From an uncultured Bacteroides sp. (GTDB lineage: Bacteria > Bacteroidota > Bacteroidia > Bacteroidales > Bacteroidaceae): a DNA stretch of 64,000 nucleotides. A program made the position numbers and the translations under genes. The notes under the pieces are model-generated. The model ran no database searches. It was given only the letters and a program-made list of their open reading frames with translations, and had not been told where the DNA came from. This document shows, piece after piece, positions 32,918 through 41,627 of this stretch. How positions within the stretch are numbered: the stretch's first letter is position 1; every line of letters starts with the position of its first letter. Location of the stretch: contig CASFPE010000003.1 of the NCBI GenBank assembly GCA_949296575.1, positions 1 through 64,000 of the forward strand. The letters are read 5' to 3'.

Positions 32918-34762
32918 TTATTCTACAGTTACGCTTTTGGCTAAGTTTCTGGGCTGGTCCACATCTTTCCCTTTGCATACGGCGATATGGTATGCTAACA
33001 GTTGCAATGGGATGGTAGTGATTAACGGGTCTAAGCATTCGATAGTGGCAGGCAGTTCGATGGTGTCATCGGCAATTTTGCTGATGACTTCATCTCCTTC
33101 TGTCACCAAAGCGATGACCCGTCCTTTCCTTGCCTTGATTTCTTGGATGTTGCTAAGGATTTTTTCGTACATCCCGTTGTGGGTTGCGATGACTACTACA
33201 GGCATTTCAGTGTCGATCAATGCAATCGGCCCATGTTTCATTTCTGCTGCGGGATAACCTTCTGCATGGATGTAGGATATTTCTTTTAACTTCAGTGCGC
33301 CTTCCAATGCGACCGGGTAACTGTATCCGCGTCCTAAATAAATGAAGTTGTGCGCGTATGTGAATATCTTGGCCAGTTCTGCAATTTTGGAATTCAGTTC
33401 CAGCACTTCTTTCATCTTTTGCGGGATTTGTTCCAGTTCCTTCACGATTCCAAAGAATGTTTCTTGGCTGAGGCTTTTCTTTTCTTTTGCCAACGTCAGG
33501 GCGAGCATGGCCAATACGGTTACTTGCCCGGTGAATGCTTTGGTGGAAGCCACGCCTATTTCCGGCCCTACGTGGATGTAAGACCCTGTGTCTGTGGCGC
33601 GTGGGATGGATGAACCGATGGCATTGCAGATGCCATAGATGAAAGCTCCTTCTTTTTTTGCTCGTTCTATGGCAGCCAAAGTGTCGGCTGTTTCGCCACT
33701 TTGGGAAATGGCGATGACAACATCGTCTGGATAGATAACCGGATCCCTATAACGGAATTCAGATGCATATTCCACTTCTACCGGAATGCGGCAAAAGCTT
33801 TCTATCAAGTGTTTGCCGATAAGGGCGGCATGCCATGATGTGCCGCATGCCACGATAATGAAACGTCTTGCATTGAGCAGTTTTTCTTTATGGTCAATGA
33901 CGGCAGAAAGGACGACATTGGTTGCTTCCACGTTGATGCGTCCTCGCATGCAATCTTTTATGCAGTCTGGCTGTTCGAATATTTCTTTCAGCATGAAATG
34001 CGGATATCCCCCCTTCTCCAGTTGGCCGATGTTCATTTCCACTTTTTTGATTTCCGGATTCATCAAAACATTGTTCAAATTGACAACTTTCAATTTCTCG
34101 CCTTGCTTGATGACGGCTATTTCTTCGTCTTCCAAATAGATGACTTTGTCGGTGTATTCCACGATGGGGGTAGCATCGGATGCCAAGAAGTATTCGTTTT
34201 CGCCAATGCCTATGACAAGGGGGCTGCTTTTGCGTGCAGCAATGATTTCGTTGGGATTGTTTTTGTCAAGAATGGCAATGGCGTATGCGCCTATGACTTC
34301 CCGCAAAGCTAATTGCACAGCTGTGAGCAAGTCTAATTTGTTGCTGTCTTTGAAGAATTCAATCAGTTGTACTAATACTTCCGAATCCGTAGTGCTGCGG
34401 AATGTGTACCCTTTCTGCTGCAATCGCTCTTTCAGGATGGCATAATTTTCTATGATTCCGTTATGGATGAGTGCCAAGTTCTCGGATAAGGAGTAATGCG
34501 GGTGGGCATTGGCTTGGCAAGGTTCTCCATGTGTCGCCCATCGTGTATGGGCGATGCCAATGGTGCCGGATGTGTCTTTTTGTCCGGCAAACTCCTCCAA
34601 ATCAGAAACTTTGCCTTTGGCCTTGTATACGTTTAAATCATTATTGTTGCTTATCAAGGCGACACCTGCGCTGTCATAACCTCTGTATTCTAACCGTTTC
34701 AGTCCTTTTATTAAAATGGGATAGGCTTGTTTCCGGCCTATGTAACCTACGATTCCACACAT
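32918..34762 (-). CDS. glmS: Glutamine-fructose-6-phosphate aminotransferase GlmS
   Basis: A 614-residue enzyme making glucosamine-6-phosphate for peptidoglycan and LPS. The N-terminal glutaminase begins MCGIVGYIGRKQAYPIL; Cys2 must be the N-terminal nucleophile after Met removal, which fixes the start at 34762. Two SIS domains follow (IIVACGTSWHAALIGK; ISQSGETADTLAAI; YLGRGYSYPVALEGALKLKEISYIHAEGYPAAEMKHGP), with the terminal PRNLAKSVTVE typical of GlmS. No glmS ribozyme is seen; the leader is short. The promoter is immediately upstream. Confidence 0.96.
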   Translation of the reverse strand: MCGIVGYIGRKQAYPILIKGLKRLEYRGYDSAGVALISNNNDLNVYKAKGKVSDLEEFAGQKDTSGTIGIAHTRWATHGEPCQANAHPHYSLSENLALIHNGIIENYAILKERLQQKGYTFRSTTDSEVLVQLIEFFKDSNKLDLLTAVQLALREVIGAYAIAILDKNNPNEIIAARKSSPLVIGIGENEYFLASDATPIVEYTDKVIYLEDEEIAVIKQGEKLKVVNLNNVLMNPEIKKVEMNIGQLEKGGYPHFMLKEIFEQPDCIKDCMRGRINVEATNVVLSAVIDHKEKLLNARRFIIVACGTSWHAALIGKHLIESFCRIPVEVEYASEFRYRDPVIYPDDVVIAISQSGETADTLAAIERAKKEGAFIYGICNAIGSSIPRATDTGSYIHVGPEIGVASTKAFTGQVTVLAMLALTLAKEKKSLSQETFFGIVKELEQIPQKMKEVLELNSKIAELAKIFTYAHNFIYLGRGYSYPVALEGALKLKEISYIHAEGYPAAEMKHGPIALIDTEMPVVVIATHNGMYEKILSNIQEIKARKGRVIALVTEGDEVISKIADDTIELPATIECLDPLITTIPLQLLAYHIAVCKGKDVDQPRNLAKSVTVE

Positions 34763-34780
34763 GTTTTTGTTGTTTTGGTG

Positions 34781-34811
34781 CAAAATTAGAAAATTCCTTT
34801 TATCTGACAAA
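34781..34811 (-). promoter_or_regulatory. glmS promoter
   Basis: On the minus strand: TTTG (34811-34808), 19 bp, TAATTTTG (34788-34781), 18 bp before the ATG. An in-frame upstream ATG at 34810 lies inside this promoter and is rejected as a start. Confidence 0.75.
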
Positions 34812-34847
34812 CGTGGAATCCCCTATAATATTGCAAGCAAGTTTGGC

Positions 34848-35921
34848 CTATTTGGGGCTTTTTGCTTGCCTTTTTCCATGAAAGGTTGGTTGCTGTTGGC
34901 ATGTCATGCTTTGTTGGTGCGAGGCAGGGCGATTTAAGAAACGTTCCACGTCGTTGCATAATTTGCGGTACAGGCAGGAATCTTTGTAATTGGTGTTCTT
35001 CCTTAACATCAGTTCCACGCTGCATTGGCTGTTCTGGTAGCAAGTCAGTTCGTTGCGGTATTGGATGCTGTGTTCGGCCAATGCCTTTATTTCGTTTTCT
35101 CGTTCGCGCCTCAACAAAGTGCATACAGGGGTGAGTATTTTCAAGACGACATTGTCCATCAAGTGATGTCCTTGTATAAAGAGATAGGTGGTGTCGGGGG
35201 TGACTCCTAACTGTTCTAACTCTTTGGCAAGATTCGGCAGTTGTTTTGACAGGGATAAATGGCGTACGGAAAGTTCGGATAGTTTGTGTTGCACATCGCG
35301 TTCTATATTGCGGAGGCATGCATATGGCTCCTTTACATTGAAACGATGGATGCGCACGACAGCGCAGAAATCTGTCAGGGAAAATGTGTTGAGGTCGTGA
35401 TGGCGATAAAACAGCACCGACCATAGGAACAACGGATAGACAATGCGGGAATATCGGGACAGAAAATCATGGAAATCCATCACTTGCCTGTCATTGAGGG
35501 TGGCTTGCACGCATACTTCATGGAGGCTGTTGGCATAGCACTGGTAGTTTTCTATTGCATAGGTATAAGTATGAAATATGTAAGGGTTGCCTATGATGCG
35601 CCGTGAAAGATGGGTGGCTCCTTGCAAAAGATAATCGTAGTCGCTGTCTACGCAGGCAATCATGTTTTCACCTAACCCTGAATCGCCTAATGCGTTCATC
35701 AATGCCATTTTTTTCCCTTTGGCAAGGGAGGATGATGAGGGGAGCATGACTTGGAATATACAGCTGTCCGTTTCATAATCATTGAACAGGTTGCGCCAAA
35801 AAGATATGTCGTCGTAACTTTCGACATAGGCGATAATCCTGCGTTTGGCTTTTCGGGATGCCATGCGGTTGGCAGCTTCTACCCAAGAGGAGGTGACATG
35901 TTCGGTCAAGCGTTTTGCCAT
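34848..35921 (-). CDS. DUF4435 TOPRIM-like protein (AriB-like)
   Basis: A 357-residue cytoplasmic protein of the DUF4435 family. The pattern of a TOPRIM nuclease is visible: Glu34 in IIAYVESYDDISFW, and a DxD (Asp92, Asp94) in MIACVDSDYDYLL. The C-terminal half is helical, ending in a Gln/Lys-rich tail (PASHQQSMTCQQQPTFHGKR). It lies 12 bp after an SMC-like ATPase gene. An ATPase (AriA) followed by a DUF4435 TOPRIM protein (AriB) is the arrangement of the PARIS anti-phage system, in which AriB is the toxic effector released on infection. The relationship is inferred from domain content and order. Confidence 0.8.
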   Translation of the reverse strand: MAKRLTEHVTSSWVEAANRMASRKAKRRIIAYVESYDDISFWRNLFNDYETDSCIFQVMLPSSSSLAKGKKMALMNALGDSGLGENMIACVDSDYDYLLQGATHLSRRIIGNPYIFHTYTYAIENYQCYANSLHEVCVQATLNDRQVMDFHDFLSRYSRIVYPLFLWSVLFYRHHDLNTFSLTDFCAVVRIHRFNVKEPYACLRNIERDVQHKLSELSVRHLSLSKQLPNLAKELEQLGVTPDTTYLFIQGHHLMDNVVLKILTPVCTLLRRERENEIKALAEHSIQYRNELTCYQNSQCSVELMLRKNTNYKDSCLYRKLCNDVERFLNRPASHQQSMTCQQQPTFHGKRQAKSPK

Positions 35922-35933
35922 AATCAGCTTCGT

Positions 35934-36758
35934 TTAAAGGGTAGTGCTGATGTCGCTTACTTCTGTTACTGCATCCATCCAGCCGTTCATGATGACGGCA
36001 GGTGAATGGGTTGTCAGTACAATTTGTGCATGTGGGTTCAATTCCCGTATGAGGGCAATCAGTTTTTGCTGCCATTCAATGTGGAGTGATACTTCTGGTT
36101 CATCCATGAACAGGACGCAAGCTGCATTGTCCTGCACCAGTGCGGTGAGCAAGATCACGAGCATTTGTTTTTCTCCGGATGAAAGTTTGTAAGGGGGCAG
36201 GGCTTCGTTTCCTTGCAACAAGCGTATTTCGTTGCTTTGCCGGTCAATGCGTTTTCCTGTTTCGTTGAACAGTTCGTCAATCATGTCTTGGAATCTTGTT
36301 TTTGCTTTTGCCGTTTCGCCGGCTTTTGTCCTGTCTTGCTCATTGCCTGAAGTTAGCAACGCAATCATTCGGTTCCCGATATTCACTTGATAGTCAAGGT
36401 AGCGTCGTTGCAATTGATATAATTGCCAATCCAAGTCTGTGTGAACGTTTTTGTCGGGCAATCGTTCCATCATGTCTGCTTTGATGAATGGGCGGTCGAA
36501 GCTTCGTACAACGTCGTAGCGTATCCCGTCAGCATCCTCCGGTTCAAAAAGAATGTGTACTTTCACGCCATTAGCTTCGTAATTGCCTGATTGGCGCGCT
36601 CCATGGTCCAAGCAGTGCAGTACGACGTTCAATATCGTGCTTTTTCCTACACCGTTGATGCCGGAGAGGATGTTTACGTCAGGCCGAAGTTCCCATGCGA
36701 TATTTTTCCAGCCCCAAAGGCCTGTTATTTCTATTCTTTTGATGTAGGTTGCTTCCAT
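35934..36758 (-). CDS. AAA/ABC-type ATPase (AriA-like)
   Basis: A 274-residue SMC/OLD-type ATPase. Walker A SGINGVGKST (Lys39), signature-like LSSGEKQMLVIL, Walker B VLFMDEPEVSLH and the switch histidine in TTHSPAVI are all present. The inserted coiled region between Walker A and signature is short, so the protein is smaller than typical AriA or OLD ATPases (about 400-500 residues). It is followed by the DUF4435 gene, with which it probably forms one complex. It has its own promoter inside a run of housekeeping genes. It could alternatively be a conserved DNA-repair-like pair rather than a defence system. Confidence 0.85.
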   Translation of the reverse strand: MEATYIKRIEITGLWGWKNIAWELRPDVNILSGINGVGKSTILNVVLHCLDHGARQSGNYEANGVKVHILFEPEDADGIRYDVVRSFDRPFIKADMMERLPDKNVHTDLDWQLYQLQRRYLDYQVNIGNRMIALLTSGNEQDRTKAGETAKAKTRFQDMIDELFNETGKRIDRQSNEIRLLQGNEALPPYKLSSGEKQMLVILLTALVQDNAACVLFMDEPEVSLHIEWQQKLIALIRELNPHAQIVLTTHSPAVIMNGWMDAVTEVSDISTTL

Positions 36759-36787
36759 CTTCGCTATGTTGTTCCGTGAGTTTCGTA

Positions 36788-36795
36788 CAAAGATA
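36788..36795 (-). promoter_or_regulatory. -7 box of the ATPase/DUF4435 pair
   Basis: TATCTTTG on the minus strand, 29 bp before the ATG at 36758. The -33 region has only a weak match. Confidence 0.55.
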
Positions 36796-36838
36796 GAAGT
36801 TCTTTATGAAACGAGAAGCAAGAAATGCGCCTTTTTCG

Positions 36839-38056
36839 TTAGTTGCCTGATATGTCGCTTGCTTTCTGTAGGTTGCGAAGGTCGCTGCCGGATGGCAATT
36901 GGAATATTCTCAAGCTGAATTGCGGCGCAATGGCCAAGATGTGGTCGAAAACTTCGGCTTGCACTCGTTCGTAGGCTATCCATTCTTTTTCTTTGCAGAA
37001 AAAGTAGATTTCCAATGGAATGCCGGTTTCTGTGGGTTGCAGTTGCCGTACCATGTGAACCAGTTCAATGTTGGCATCCGGCAGGTTCTCAATGTATTTC
37101 TCCAAATAGATGCGGAATATGCCGAGATTTGTCAGTTGCTTTGTCTGCGTATTGGCTATATATTCCTGTATCAATGGCATACGGCTGAATTGAACCAGCA
37201 TTTCCGGCGTGCAGAATTGCACGCTGTCCATGTCAATGTTTATGAACCGCTTGATGCGCCGTCCTCCGCTTTCGCGCATGCCACGCCAGTTTTGGAATGA
37301 ATCGCTGACTAAAGCATAAGGGGGAATAGTGGTGATAGTGTTGTCCCAATTGCGTACTTTCACGGTGTTCAGGGTCACGTCGACCACAATGCCGTTGGCT
37401 CCATATTTTTCCATGGTAATCCAATCGCCGGGGCGCAGCATGTCGTAGGCTGCCAATTGAATGCCAGAGACGAAGCCTGTGATGGTGTCTTTAAATACCA
37501 ACATCAACACTGCTGCCGAAGCGCCTAATCCTGCAATGAGATGAAGGGGGGATTTGTCTATCAGAATACCGACGATGAGAATGGCGCCGATAAAGAACAG
37601 TCCGACTTTGGCAATCTGGAATACGCCTTTCAGGGGCTTGTCGCGGAGGCTTTCTTTATTGCTTGTCAGTTCAAACAGAACGGAAAGCAATACATTGACA
37701 AAGCGCAGCACGACAGCAATGATGTAAATCATGCAGATGCGTAGCAGAAAGGACAACAGTCCTGCCTGGTTGGGGAAAGCCACCGGCAATAATGCGTAAA
37801 TGATTATTGGCGGGATGATGTGGCAAAGGTGGTTCAGCACCCTGTCATTGAATAGGATGTCGTCCCATGTGGCTTTTGTGCGTCGAGTGATCCGCCGGAT
37901 GCCTTCCACAAAGAACCGTCGGCAAATGAAATCGGCTGTATAAGCTGCCAGCAGGATCGCAGCCAGCAACAACAGTTGTTCCACCCATCCTGTGGCCTGC
38001 GGGGCGATGCCCCAATGCTGCAATAATGCGTGGAGTTTGGCATGCAATAAATCCAT
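36839..38056 (-). CDS. MscS-family mechanosensitive ion channel
   Basis: A 405-residue inner-membrane protein with about five hydrophobic segments in the N-terminal half, then the MscS pore helix and beta domain: LIAGLGASAAVLMLVFKDTITGFVSGIQLAAYDMLRPGDWITM followed by GANGIVVDVTLNTVKVRNWDNTITTIPPYALV. The C-terminal cytoplasmic domain includes IPLEIYFFCKEKEW. The family releases solutes on hypo-osmotic shock. The N-terminal part is longer than in the small MscS, like YbdG-type channels. It begins 8 bp after the amidase gene stop, so the two are probably cotranscribed. Confidence 0.92.
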   Translation of the reverse strand: MDLLHAKLHALLQHWGIAPQATGWVEQLLLLAAILLAAYTADFICRRFFVEGIRRITRRTKATWDDILFNDRVLNHLCHIIPPIIIYALLPVAFPNQAGLLSFLLRICMIYIIAVVLRFVNVLLSVLFELTSNKESLRDKPLKGVFQIAKVGLFFIGAILIVGILIDKSPLHLIAGLGASAAVLMLVFKDTITGFVSGIQLAAYDMLRPGDWITMEKYGANGIVVDVTLNTVKVRNWDNTITTIPPYALVSDSFQNWRGMRESGGRRIKRFINIDMDSVQFCTPEMLVQFSRMPLIQEYIANTQTKQLTNLGIFRIYLEKYIENLPDANIELVHMVRQLQPTETGIPLEIYFFCKEKEWIAYERVQAEVFDHILAIAPQFSLRIFQLPSGSDLRNLQKASDISGN

Positions 38057-38064
38057 GGCGTTTG

Positions 38065-39033
38065 TTATTTAGAATTTTTGTAGTCCGTCATTAATCCTTC
38101 GGCAATCCAGTTGGCCAATGCTTGTCGGTTGTCTGAGAGGATGAGCCGTTGCAAGTCGCGTTTGTTCTGTATATTTCCGAGTTCAAGGAATACGGCTACC
38201 GGGGCAGTGTTGCGCAATACGTATAGATTGCGAGGACTGACAGTCCCGTCGAAGCCACGGTTGGGTTGGTGTTTGTCGTACTTTCTGTCAAAGGTTGTAC
38301 GAAGAGTGTTGGCCAAGCGTCGTCCTTGTGTGCTTCCTTCACAGTGGTAAAAGAATACATCGATTTGTTCTCCTTTGCTTCGGCTGTCCACGTGTATGAA
38401 TACGGCCCGTCGGTATTTTTCTTTGTCCTTTTTGTGGAGTTGGTTGATTTTGTCGCATCGTTGCTTCAGGCGTTCTACTTGGTTTAGAGGGATTTTTTCG
38501 CCCATGCATGTTTCACGGCTGCTGTTGGACAGGAAACGGTCGTCGCGTATGCCGTCTTTGGCATCTTGTATGATGATATGCACTTTTGCTCCTCTCATCA
38601 GCAAATTGCGTGCGAGGCGCAGCACAATGTCGTATGCGTATTCGTCTTCGTGCAGTTGCCTGCCGTTGTAAATGCCAACGGCACCGGGATCTGGACCTCC
38701 ATGTCCGCTGACCAAATAGAAACAGGCTCCTTGGAGGTCTTGCGAGGTGATTGGGTAATGGGCTAGCTCTTTCCCGAACAAAGGTTCCGTGTTTTCTGTC
38801 TCAATAGGCGGTAAAATGTATTCTACACCTATTTTCAGTCCATTGTCTTTGGTGAATTTCCCTTTGTTTAGTTCCAAGAACTGGCGGTAGTGTTCTTTCG
38901 AGGTTCGGTTGAACCGCCGCAACATCATGTTGATTCCTTCCCCGTGTTTGGGACGTGCGATTTCTTGGGCAGGCAATTCTCCTCCTATGGCCAAGAGAAT
39001 TGCGAGTACGATGGTTGCAACTATTTTCTTCAT
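38065..39033 (-). CDS. N-acetylmuramoyl-L-alanine amidase (Amidase_3)
   Basis: A 322-residue exported zinc amidase that cuts the bond between N-acetylmuramic acid and the stem peptide. Signal peptide MKKIVATIVLAILLAIGGELPAQ; an N-terminal segment with GEGINMMLRRFNRTSKEHYRQFLELN (LysM-like); catalytic domain with zinc ligands in LVSGHGGPDPGAVGIY, the Glu of QLHEDEYAYDI, and HVDSRSK; and terminal VAVFLELGNIQNKRDLQRL containing the catalytic Glu. The usual SxHxN is IHVDSRS. The ATG at 39033 gives the signal peptide; an upstream in-frame ATG at 39111 lies beyond the promoter. Confidence 0.9.
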   Translation of the reverse strand: MKKIVATIVLAILLAIGGELPAQEIARPKHGEGINMMLRRFNRTSKEHYRQFLELNKGKFTKDNGLKIGVEYILPPIETENTEPLFGKELAHYPITSQDLQGACFYLVSGHGGPDPGAVGIYNGRQLHEDEYAYDIVLRLARNLLMRGAKVHIIIQDAKDGIRDDRFLSNSSRETCMGEKIPLNQVERLKQRCDKINQLHKKDKEKYRRAVFIHVDSRSKGEQIDVFFYHCEGSTQGRRLANTLRTTFDRKYDKHQPNRGFDGTVSPRNLYVLRNTAPVAVFLELGNIQNKRDLQRLILSDNRQALANWIAEGLMTDYKNSK

Positions 39034-39037
39034 GTGG

Positions 39038-39068
39038 CAAAAATAGGCAATATCTTGAATGTGAGCAA
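39038..39068 (-). promoter_or_regulatory. Promoter of the amidase gene, very close to its start
   Basis: On the minus strand: TTG (39068-39066), 20 bp, TATTTTTG (39045-39038). Only four bases separate the -7 box from the ATG at 39033, so the transcript may be leaderless or nearly so. Confidence 0.6.
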
Positions 39069-39152
39069 GGCAAAGCCGTTTAATTTGCATTGTTTGGGAA
39101 ACGCTTTTCAATTACTGCGCAGTAGCTGGAAAGGCATCTCAAGGCAATGCCT

Positions 39153-41627
39153 TTAGTCTTGATAATAAATGCGTTTTACCCGTGTGGATATGCTGGTCAG
39201 CACTTCGTAGGGAATCGTGTTGAGCGTGTCGGACAATACGGTGACAGGCAGATGGTCGCCGAAGATTTCTACTCTGTCGCCTTCTTTGCAATCAATGCTT
39301 GTCACGTCAATCATGCATACGTCCATGCAGATATTTCCTATGTATGGTGCTTTTTGTCCGTTCACAAGGCAGTAACCACGTCCGTTTCCCAAATGGCGGT
39401 TTAGTCCGTCGGCATATCCGATAGGGAGGGCGGCTATCCGTGAATTGCGCGCCAGCACACCTTTGCGTCCGTACCCTACGGTTTCGTTTTGGGGGACGTT
39501 TTTGATTTGGAGTATGGTGGTGTAGAGTGAACTTACGTTGTGGAGGATGGAGTTGTTTGCCGGGTTGATTCCATAGAGGCCGATGCCGAGGCGCACCATG
39601 TCGAATTGCGCACCTGGAAAACGTTCTATTCCTGCTGAGTTGCAGATGTGCCTTAGAATTTTGTGGCTGAAAGCTTGCTGGAGTTCCTGCGTGGCATTTT
39701 CAAATATTTCTATCTGTTTGCGGGTGAAACTATCGAAATGTTTGTCATCGCTGCCCGCCAAATGAGAGAATACCGATCGGGGAATGAGAGCGGTTTGCGA
39801 TTTCAATAGTTTGATGAGCCGGGGCATATCTTCGGGTATGAAACCGAGACGGTGCATGCCTGTGTCTATTTTGATATGGACTGGAAAATTGTTGAGGCCT
39901 TCTTTTTCAGCCTCTTTAATAAGTGCTTCGAGCAGATAAAAACTGTAGACTTCCGGTTCCAGCTTGTACTCGAACAAGGTCTTGAAAGCACTGATTTCGG
40001 GGTTCATGATTAAAATAGAACTCGTGATGCCAGCTTTCCTCAGTTCGGAACCTTCATCGGCTACGGCCACGGCTAAATAGTCTACTTTATGTTCCTGCAA
40101 AGTTTTGGCGATTTCGTAGGAACCGGCTCCGTAGGCTGAGGCTTTGATCATGCAGGTCATTTTTGTTTCAGGATTCAGTTTTTCCCGGAAATGGTTGAGA
40201 TTGTCTACCAAGGCATTCAAATTGATTTCAAGGGTGGTTTCATGTACTTTTAATTCCAAGTAGTCAGATATTTTCTCGAATTGGAAACTTCTGGAGCCTT
40301 TGATAAGAATGATTTCGTTTCTGAAGTCCTTGATGGCTTCAGATTTAAGGAAGCTCTCTGTATCAGGGAAGAAGTGTTTTTCGGCATTGAATTTGTCGCT
40401 TGCTGCTGAGATGTTTTTGCCGATCCCGATGAGCTTGTCTATGTTTCTGTTGTGCATGAATTGGGCAACTTTCCGATAAAGGAGATTATTGGTTTGGCCG
40501 CTCTCCAATATGTCGGACAGGATCAGTGTCCGTTTCATTTTTTTGGTTTGCGAGCGCCTGTACAGGAAATCAAGGGCTATGTCAAGTGAAGCCAAGTCGG
40601 AATTGTAGCTGTCGTTGATGAGGATGCAGTCGTTTTTTCCTTCTTTTACATCCAAGCGCATAGCTACGGGTTCTAATTCTGCCATTCTTTCTTTGATTTT
40701 CTCAGTTGGCAACATCAGGTAGAGGCATGCGGCCAAGCAGTTGAGCGAGTTCTCTATTGATGCGTTGTCGATGAACGGAATCCAATAATCATTGTCGAAC
40801 CCTAAGTAGCGGTAACTGATTTTTGTTCCTTTTTCTTCTTGTTGAATGGATTTGATAAATAAAGGCTTTTTATCGTCTTTTTTAGACCAAGCGATTTCTT
40901 GGGCTGTCAGTAGTGATTTGGCTACGCAATTGGATATCAATTCGTCGTCACTATTGTAGATGACAACCTCGCAGTTCCTGAATAAGGTAAGTTTTTCCAT
41001 GCATTTTTCTTGCAAGGAGAAAAAGTTCTCTTGGTGCGCTCCGCCGATATTGGTCAAGATGCCGATGGTGGGACGTATGATGCTTTCTAAGGCCCGCATT
41101 TCCTCCATTTCAGAGATGCCGGCCTCAAATATGCCAATTTCGCTGTCTTCATTAAGCAACCATACGGAAAGAGGTACTCCGATTTGTGAATTGTAGCTTC
41201 GCGGCGACCGTGTGATGTTTCTTTCCGGGCTTAATAATTGGTAAAGCCATTCTTTCACGACGGTCTTGCCGTTGCTTCCAGTGATTCCAACAATAGGAAT
41301 TTGGAATTTGTCCCGATGCAATTCTGCCAGTCTTTGCAATGCTTTCAATGGCTGTGCGACTTGCAGGAAATTGGCATCGGCATAGTCATTGTCATTTTCG
41401 GGTTGTGGAAATTCGCTGACAACAAAATTCCTGACACCTCTGGCATATAGGTCGTGGATGTATTTATGTCCGTCGTTGCGTTTTGTTTTTAATGCGAAGA
41501 AAAGGGTTTCTTCTGGGAAACATAGTGAACGGCTGTCGGTTAAAAGCCAATTGATATCATAGTTTTTGTTCCCGTTGCGTTTTGCTCCGATGAGTTTAGC
41601 TATTTTTCCAATAGAGTAGTGTGGCAT
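39153..41627 (-). CDS. murF/alr: Bifunctional MurF / alanine racemase
   Basis: An 824-residue fusion. Residues 1-450: UDP-MurNAc-tripeptide:D-Ala-D-Ala ligase with the ATP loop GITGSNGKTVVKEW, and NDSYNSDLASLDIALDFL. Residues about 455-824: PLP-dependent alanine racemase with the lysine in MIKASAYGAGSYEIAKTL, and the GYGRKGVLARNSRIAALPIGYADGLNR segment. The racemase supplies D-alanine for the D-Ala-D-Ala dipeptide that the ligase adds to the peptidoglycan precursor. This fusion is a regular feature of Bacteroidales. The start region overlaps the GSCFA gene by 28 bp. Confidence 0.95.
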   Translation of the reverse strand: MPHYSIGKIAKLIGAKRNGNKNYDINWLLTDSRSLCFPEETLFFALKTKRNDGHKYIHDLYARGVRNFVVSEFPQPENDNDYADANFLQVAQPLKALQRLAELHRDKFQIPIVGITGSNGKTVVKEWLYQLLSPERNITRSPRSYNSQIGVPLSVWLLNEDSEIGIFEAGISEMEEMRALESIIRPTIGILTNIGGAHQENFFSLQEKCMEKLTLFRNCEVVIYNSDDELISNCVAKSLLTAQEIAWSKKDDKKPLFIKSIQQEEKGTKISYRYLGFDNDYWIPFIDNASIENSLNCLAACLYLMLPTEKIKERMAELEPVAMRLDVKEGKNDCILINDSYNSDLASLDIALDFLYRRSQTKKMKRTLILSDILESGQTNNLLYRKVAQFMHNRNIDKLIGIGKNISAASDKFNAEKHFFPDTESFLKSEAIKDFRNEIILIKGSRSFQFEKISDYLELKVHETTLEINLNALVDNLNHFREKLNPETKMTCMIKASAYGAGSYEIAKTLQEHKVDYLAVAVADEGSELRKAGITSSILIMNPEISAFKTLFEYKLEPEVYSFYLLEALIKEAEKEGLNNFPVHIKIDTGMHRLGFIPEDMPRLIKLLKSQTALIPRSVFSHLAGSDDKHFDSFTRKQIEIFENATQELQQAFSHKILRHICNSAGIERFPGAQFDMVRLGIGLYGINPANNSILHNVSSLYTTILQIKNVPQNETVGYGRKGVLARNSRIAALPIGYADGLNRHLGNGRGYCLVNGQKAPYIGNICMDVCMIDVTSIDCKEGDRVEIFGDHLPVTVLSDTLNTIPYEVLTSISTRVKRIYYQD

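Noticed and set aside
34763-34810. Longer GlmS start (MSDKRNF...)
   Set aside because: GlmS needs cysteine at position 2 as nucleophile, and the extension overlaps the promoter.
34600-34810. glmS ribozyme upstream of glmS
   Set aside because: The leader between promoter and start is only about 18 bp, too short for the ribozyme.
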